Shown here: in pieces, positions 42,601-46,236 of the stretch | Position numbering within the stretch: position 1 is the first letter of the stretch | How the letters are laid out: every line of letters starts with the position of its first letter | From: an uncultured Pseudanabaenaceae cyanobacterium | Lineage (GTDB): Bacteria; Cyanobacteriota; Cyanobacteriia; PCC-9006; JAAUQQ01 | Length of the DNA stretch: 46,236 bases | Direction: 5' to 3' | NCBI GenBank assembly: GCA_938017515.1 | Contig: CALIJJ010000041.1 | Coordinates: 1-46,236 of the forward strand | Notes under the pieces: model-generated | Database searches by the model: none | Told to the model about the DNA's origin: nothing | Seen by the model: the letters and a program-made list of their open reading frames with translations, nothing else | Made by a program: the position numbers and the translations under genes

Positions 42601-44463
42601 CGCCGCCTCTGCCACGCTGCCCAGCAGCCGCGCACTTTCCTGGGCCGCCTGGTCCCGCCGCGCCTGCTCCTGATAAATCGAACTGCCCACACAGGTTGCG
42701 GCTGTCTGAAATACCGCTAACTCAGCCGGCGTGAGGCGTTTGGGTTCATGGCAATAGTCCATGGCCACCAGCCCCCAAACCAGCCCTTCCACCAAGACCG
42801 GGACTGCGTAGGTTGCTTGCACACCCAGAGACTGCTGGCCGCTGCGGAAGGGTTCCTCCATTTCCGCAACAATGCCCCCCACGGAGTCCCCAGCAAGCAA
42901 CTGCTTAAACCAATCTTCGACCCCTTCGCTAACAATTTCGACGAGGTCGGGACTTTCCATTTGGCGGCAAATGCCATCGCCATCCCACTCATGAATAACT
43001 CGCATTGAGCCAAGCGTCTCCTCGGTGGTGTCAGGTGATGGATGGTGCTGCATGACCGAGATGCGATCGCAGTCCAGGTTTTCACCAATCGTAGCTAAAG
43101 CCTGATCAACGCTGGCGGCCACATCATTGCTAGACAGGAGTTGTTTCGCGGCTAGGGCCGTTGTTGTGAGCCAACGATCGCGCGTGCTCAAGACCTGATT
43201 TGCCGCTTCGAGTTCTACGGCACGGGCAGCCCGCTCCCGCTCGATCAGGGCAGTGCGCTCGGCGGCTTCGCGAGCGGCCTGGGCCTGGAGTTCTGCCTGG
43301 CGCAGTTGCTCTCGTTCGATCGCACTACCAACACAGTTTGCCAGCGTTCTTAGGGCTCCTAGCTCAGCTTCACTGCGCTCTGTTTGTTGATGACAGTCAT
43401 CAAGAGCCACAATCCCCCAATAACAGTCACTGACAATGATTGGCACCGCATAGGTCGACTGCACCCCCAGCTCCTGCTGCCCACTGCGAAATGGCTCGGG
43501 CAGGTCCGCCACAATGCCGCCAAAAATTTCTCCTCTGGAAAGCCGTTCTACGGCAAACTCAATCCCAGCGTCACTAATTCGTACCAGTTCAGGATGGTTG
43601 AGTTGTATCGGTAGACCCTCTACAACCCACTCAAACAGCTGCTGGTGATAGCTAGAGGGGTTGGAAGGAGGACCAAAGTGTTTCATTAAGCCAACGCGAT
43701 CGACCTCCAGTCCGACCCCAATAATTTGGAGTGCGTCGCTAACTGCGTGATCAAAATTGTCTTCGGTGAGCATGACATTGGCGGCGGCGGCGGTGGCTTC
43801 GAGAATGCGATCGCGCGCTGCCAATTCTTGGTTATGGGTCTCTAGCTCAATCGCACGGGCCTGGGCCGTTGCTTCGCGTTCTTTCCGGGCATCGTCCCGT
43901 TCAATGGCACTACCGATGCAAGCCGCCGCTGTCTTCAGTACCGAAATCTCTGCTTCGTTCCAAATTCGTTCAGTTGTGCAATCATCAAAGCCAAAATTAC
44001 CCCAAAAATTCCCCTCAATAAAGATGGGCACGGTCAAAACTGATAATGCCTGCTCCTGGACTTGCTTGACTTGTCCCGCTTTTGACATGTCTCGGGCGAG
44101 CTTCTGTACCGTTTTTCCTGCCTTTAGTTCCGCCAACCAATCGGCATAGCCTTCGATTTCGCTATAAAACATTGGATACTGACCCGGTAGATCGTAGCTC
44201 CTTACGACGCCTGGCACTGTCCATTCGTAGGGGCAACTGGCAAATTCTTTCTGAGTTTGAGCATCTACATGATGCTGGTAAACAAAGATGCGATCGATAC
44301 CTGCGGCTAGGGCGATCGCCTCTAATGCGCCATTCACCGCCGTATCAAAATCAGCGACTGACAATAATTGCCTTGCCGCTTCGGCTACGCCACCGAGCAA
44401 GCGATCGCGCCTGAAAAGCTCATCTTGAAGCGGAACAGGCTCAATGCCTAAATTCCTGGCCAT
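39646..44463 (-). CDS. histidine kinase with seven GAF domains (NarL/DesK-type HisKA_3)
   Basis: The 1605-residue soluble protein has GAF domains at about 27-190, 221-385, 432-597, 614-778, 815-985, 1020-1185 and 1225-1385, joined by charged coiled coils, then HisKA_3 (1395-1460) with phospho-histidine H1404 in REIHDTLAQ, and an ATPase domain (1505-1600: DNGVGF, SGFGLIGIRERA). GAFs 1-4 end in a WGxxxxDxC motif; GAFs 5-7 form a second, mutually similar group. Ligands are unknown, and no bilin-type cysteine arrangement was recognised. HisKA_3 kinases normally pair with LuxR-type regulators; none is adjacent. The next gene encodes an acetyltransferase. Confidence 0.9.
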   Translation of the reverse strand: MARNLGIEPVPLQDELFRRDRLLGGVAEAARQLLSVADFDTAVNGALEAIALAAGIDRIFVYQHHVDAQTQKEFASCPYEWTVPGVVRSYDLPGQYPMFYSEIEGYADWLAELKAGKTVQKLARDMSKAGQVKQVQEQALSVLTVPIFIEGNFWGNFGFDDCTTERIWNEAEISVLKTAAACIGSAIERDDARKEREATAQARAIELETHNQELAARDRILEATAAAANVMLTEDNFDHAVSDALQIIGVGLEVDRVGLMKHFGPPSNPSSYHQQLFEWVVEGLPIQLNHPELVRISDAGIEFAVERLSRGEIFGGIVADLPEPFRSGQQELGVQSTYAVPIIVSDCYWGIVALDDCHQQTERSEAELGALRTLANCVGSAIEREQLRQAELQAQAAREAAERTALIERERAARAVELEAANQVLSTRDRWLTTTALAAKQLLSSNDVAASVDQALATIGENLDCDRISVMQHHPSPDTTEETLGSMRVIHEWDGDGICRQMESPDLVEIVSEGVEDWFKQLLAGDSVGGIVAEMEEPFRSGQQSLGVQATYAVPVLVEGLVWGLVAMDYCHEPKRLTPAELAVFQTAATCVGSSIYQEQARRDQAAQESARLLGSVAEAANLLLRSADYTTVLPEVTRLLGEAVGSDRCAIATTQSYPVAPTSLISIAAEWCRDGVMAAHHATPELATATWQQFPELYKHLQAEEVANYLVTELSESNRNLFKSQDISSVVYLPIVVDGKPWGQIGFDNCGEPRLYDEAEISILRVAAESIAAAISRQAQDEALHQSEQAILAEREKAAQERAAELAKVNRVLKKTIDTLVIEPELSKFLGYVLQAIALQFDSPFLEYWRNGQDNIAYLELVIINGEVLTGKQLTGHHGVQGLMVHPDMIDSETLFQRTQHTVYNLSPTDDFIGPFYNNIHQWCQSHGVDLPGKAFNFPVVLGEQSFGAIAIFLPSARILPEETIELGYALANQAALALQLTRLAEEAKQTALLQEQERAAQERVLELARTNEAIAQSLTDLASNPELEPFLGAIVAEMARQLNACKVHLFLYDAPSHTLTQRVAVQEGQIYIGVGPNDPEMFSHPIPADLTLGWQTIITADRPLTYDETQPYDEDIWWPESLEWHKTEGHRAITCIPMKAGETPIGYIGFCFYDRTFITDEQLEFMQALTNQAIVAIQLTRLADETKQTAIVQEQQKATQERAAELAKTNEAIAQTLDVLTATPELDDFLGQILTQVIEQIDADYAHLFLYNAETETLRSHLVVQDNTIYPGNAPGDPEVFRQDLHASSTAGWRALLESSKPITFDTANPESAEFYWPTTPEWHNARGHQSATCACMKIGDQAIGMLGFASCHHASLTEEKLEFIQALTNQATLAIHLTRLAEQARTNALTDERNRLAREIHDTLAQTFTGISLQLEAVRSLTHQPNATVESLETAQTYIRRARDLARKGLSEARRSVRALRSEALETDDLPNALRKALAQTQRDHGLSTHFRLEGEPIPLPDDLQLNLLRIAQEAITNVLRHAKATQLDLTLRFQTPHIQLRITDNGVGFETSNLLENSGFGLIGIRERAARFYGSFALQSSPTSGTTLKITIPLESTLELG

Positions 44464-44721
44464 ACACGCACTCTGGGAACAGTCTCTTGTTTTCTAAGCG
44501 AAATATGTCCTCACACTTGACTTGGCTGGGTGAACACTTTTATCTTGCTTGACAAAGTAAATCACCCTGAAATTATGTATGGGACTTTCAAAAGACAATC
44601 TCAAGATTTTCTTGACGATCTTTCTTGATGCTTATTGATCCCCAAAATTTGATGGTTGGATTGCTTTTTGTGGTCTCTGCGACGCAGTGGTCCAACGGTA
44701 TGGAGGTTGTTGAGCACAAAC

Positions 44722-46086
44722 CTATCGTTCTTCCACGGCACTGTCCTTGGCTTGGATGCGGTTTTTTGCCGCAGTGGTGGTAGTACGGCGATCGGGTGCC
44801 TTGGTGTTGAGTTGAGGGTGAGTCGTTTCTGGGGGAGTTGGCTCCCCTGCTGTTGGGGCCAGGAGTTTTTTGAAAAGGGCTTCGTAGCGATCGAGGGCTA
44901 GCTCAAAGCCATAGTGAGTCTCGGCATAGGTCCGATTTCGAGTGCCCATGTGTTGGACCTGCTTGGGATGCCGGTGGAGATGGGCGATCGCCGCTGCAAG
45001 GGCCGCCGGACTTTCGGGCTCGACAATCAGTCCTCCTTGGCTTTGGCGTAGTGCTTCAGCGGCAGAACTGTGCTCGTGCACCGAAGCAACAATCGGCAAT
45101 GCGCTGGCCATGAGCGACTGGGTTTTAGACGGCATGTTGAAGTCTGTGACATTGCGTCGCTGCACCACAAGACCGACATCCGCCGCCGAGAGGAGTGCTG
45201 GCAAGTGTTCTCGAGGCTGGAGTGGTAAGAAATGAATGTTGACCTGAGCAATCTTTTGCGCCTGGCACCATGCCTGGAGCCGTTGGATCGCGTTGGATTC
45301 CCCAACAATCAGAAAGGCAATGTCTGGTTCATTTTCGAGCTGAGCTGCAGCCTGTAGGAGGGTCTCCAGACCTTGGCTGTGGGCAATGTTGCCGGAGTAG
45401 AGGGCGATGAATTTGTTGGTGAGCCCATGCCTTGCGCGAAAGGCTTTACCCTGGCTTGGTTCAGGGCAAATAAAGGAGAGGTCGATCCAGTTTTGAATAC
45501 AACAAATTTTTGATGGACTGACATGCTTTCGAGCCAAGTTGCCGATGAACTTGGGGCTGATCACGCTGATGGTGCTGGCTTTGCGATAGGCAAAGGCTTC
45601 CAGTTGGTGAAAAAGGTGGATCAATACCTTGTTCTTGAGGATGCCGAGTTGAATTGCGGCGTCGGGCAGGATGTCTTGTAAGTTCAGGACAATTGGGCAG
45701 TTGTGAATACAGCTAATCATCACTGCTGGAACGACGACGGGAAGCGGTGGGGCGGTCATCAGAATAACGTCAGGACGAGGACCGAGAAGGGCCTGGGCAA
45801 AGCTGGTGCAGACGAAGCTGAGGTCGAGCAGGATGCGATCGAGCAGGCGGGGGGTGGGGCGGGCCCAGATGTAGCTGCGCTGGATGGTGACGTTGTTGCG
45901 GGTTTCGGTGGTGTAGAGCTGGCCCCGGTAGGCGGGATAGATTTGCCGTTGGGGGTAGTTGGGCATTCCGGTGACGACCCGTACCTCATGTCCTCTGGCG
46001 GCAAGACCCTCGGCGAGTTCGGTCATGAGGGGGGCGATGCCGATGGGTTCGGGATGGTAGTTGTAGGAATAGACGAGGACTCTCAT
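44722..46086 (-). CDS. glycosyltransferase family 4 (WcaI-like)
   Basis: The 454-residue protein starts at ATG 46086 with MRVLVYSYNYHPEPIGIAPLMTEL, the usual opening of WcaI-type GT4 enzymes, and GHEVRVVTGMPNYP. The C-terminal half has LYSGNIAHSQGLETLL (donor site), FLIVGESNAI, FLPLQPREHLPALLSAADVGL and MPSKTQSLMASALPIVAS. It should transfer a sugar in exopolysaccharide or surface-glycan synthesis. The last ~45 residues are Thr/Pro/Lys-rich and outside the fold. The start agrees with the conserved first strand. Only a glycan role can be stated; donor and acceptor are unknown. Confidence 0.85.
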   Translation of the reverse strand: MRVLVYSYNYHPEPIGIAPLMTELAEGLAARGHEVRVVTGMPNYPQRQIYPAYRGQLYTTETRNNVTIQRSYIWARPTPRLLDRILLDLSFVCTSFAQALLGPRPDVILMTAPPLPVVVPAVMISCIHNCPIVLNLQDILPDAAIQLGILKNKVLIHLFHQLEAFAYRKASTISVISPKFIGNLARKHVSPSKICCIQNWIDLSFICPEPSQGKAFRARHGLTNKFIALYSGNIAHSQGLETLLQAAAQLENEPDIAFLIVGESNAIQRLQAWCQAQKIAQVNIHFLPLQPREHLPALLSAADVGLVVQRRNVTDFNMPSKTQSLMASALPIVASVHEHSSAAEALRQSQGGLIVEPESPAALAAAIAHLHRHPKQVQHMGTRNRTYAETHYGFELALDRYEALFKKLLAPTAGEPTPPETTHPQLNTKAPDRRTTTTAAKNRIQAKDSAVEER

Positions 46087-46209
46087 GAGTAGAGCCTACC
46101 GGAAAGGGAGGGGACGGGTGAGGAGGCAGGTCACAGGAGGTGTTTGAGGCGAGGAGAGTGGCAGGCGAGGGGAGAAAAACCCGGTTTCTGCTGGGGCTGG
46201 GGCTCTGGC

Positions 46210-46236
46210 CAATTCTGCATTCTCAATTCTGCATTC
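46210..46236. repeat. 14-bp tandem repeat at the window edge
   Basis: CAATTCTGCATTCT (46210-46223) is followed by CAATTCTGCATTC at the edge; more copies may lie outside. Similar ATTCTGCATTC strings are common in cyanobacterial intergenic DNA. Confidence 0.6.

Noticed and set aside
44464..44721. tRNA or other RNA gene in the spacer upstream of the seven-GAF kinase
   Set aside because: No cloverleaf-compatible arms or T-loop were found; only AT-rich promoter-like sequence is seen.
45703..46092. 129-codon plus-strand frame inside the last glycosyltransferase gene
   Set aside because: It is antisense to a clear GT4 domain, with Gly/Val/Asp-rich composition expected of a shadow frame.

Overview
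The window comes from a cyanobacterium. The octamer GCGATCGC (HIP1) recurs throughout on both strands. Gene content agrees: a pixGHIJL-type phototaxis cluster, multi-GAF sensor kinases, DUF3082 and DUF3352 proteins, a secreted pentapeptide-repeat protein, and divergent futB/futC iron-uptake genes. Base composition is moderately GC-rich. The genus cannot be named from sequence alone. Genes are dense on both strands. I see no tRNA, rRNA, CRISPR array or intact insertion sequence.

Layout. (1) 1-2181: end of an M50-type membrane metalloprotease, an ADP-ribosylglycohydrolase, and a convergent SMI1/KNR4 (SUKH) gene. (2) 2299-5287: divergent iron(III) ABC permease (futB) and ATPase (futC) with a palindrome and direct repeats between them. 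(3) 5289-9724: gloB, a glycosyltransferase, and an ABC exporter with an unusual C-terminal tail. (4) 9725-10170: a long spacer with a promoter-like pair and a terminator built from HIP1 octamers, possibly a small RNA. (5) 10171-20868: the chemotaxis-like operon, namely PATAN-receiver (pixG), receiver (pixH), CheW (pixI), a four-GAF methyl-accepting protein without membrane segments (pixJ), a CheA-receiver hybrid (pixL) and a second CheW. (6) 21192-29126: DUF3352, SpoIID, DUF3082, a basic single-TM protein, ispE, rsmA, an unknown gene and a YraN-like nuclease-fold protein. (7) 29264-32797: exported or membrane proteins (pentapeptide repeats, family 3 solute-binding protein, TauE/SafE permease, fasciclin domain). 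(8) 33034-38497 (minus strand): MarR regulator, HlyD-type adaptor, RND pump. (9) 38585-44463 (minus strand): a seven-GAF histidine kinase whose stop nearly abuts a GNAT acetyltransferase, which overlaps an unknown gene. (10) 44722-46086: a second glycosyltransferase.

How the genes may work together: region 5 should form a light- or chemical-sensing cascade (PixJ to PixI to PixL to PixG/PixH) acting on type IV pilus motility. Region 8 looks like an inducible efflux cassette. Region 9 has the arrangement of a signalling module whose output would be an acetyltransferase instead of an adjacent response regulator; this is inference.

A window-wide peculiarity is the number of short tandem repeats (units of about 11-20 bp, two to seven copies, each with its own local sequence) placed at gene ends, often across stop codons. 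The most unusual protein-level signals are the histidine-kinase-dimerisation-like tail on the ABC exporter, the two duplicated PixJ GAF domains without a bilin cysteine, and the coupled kinase-GNAT-unknown genes.
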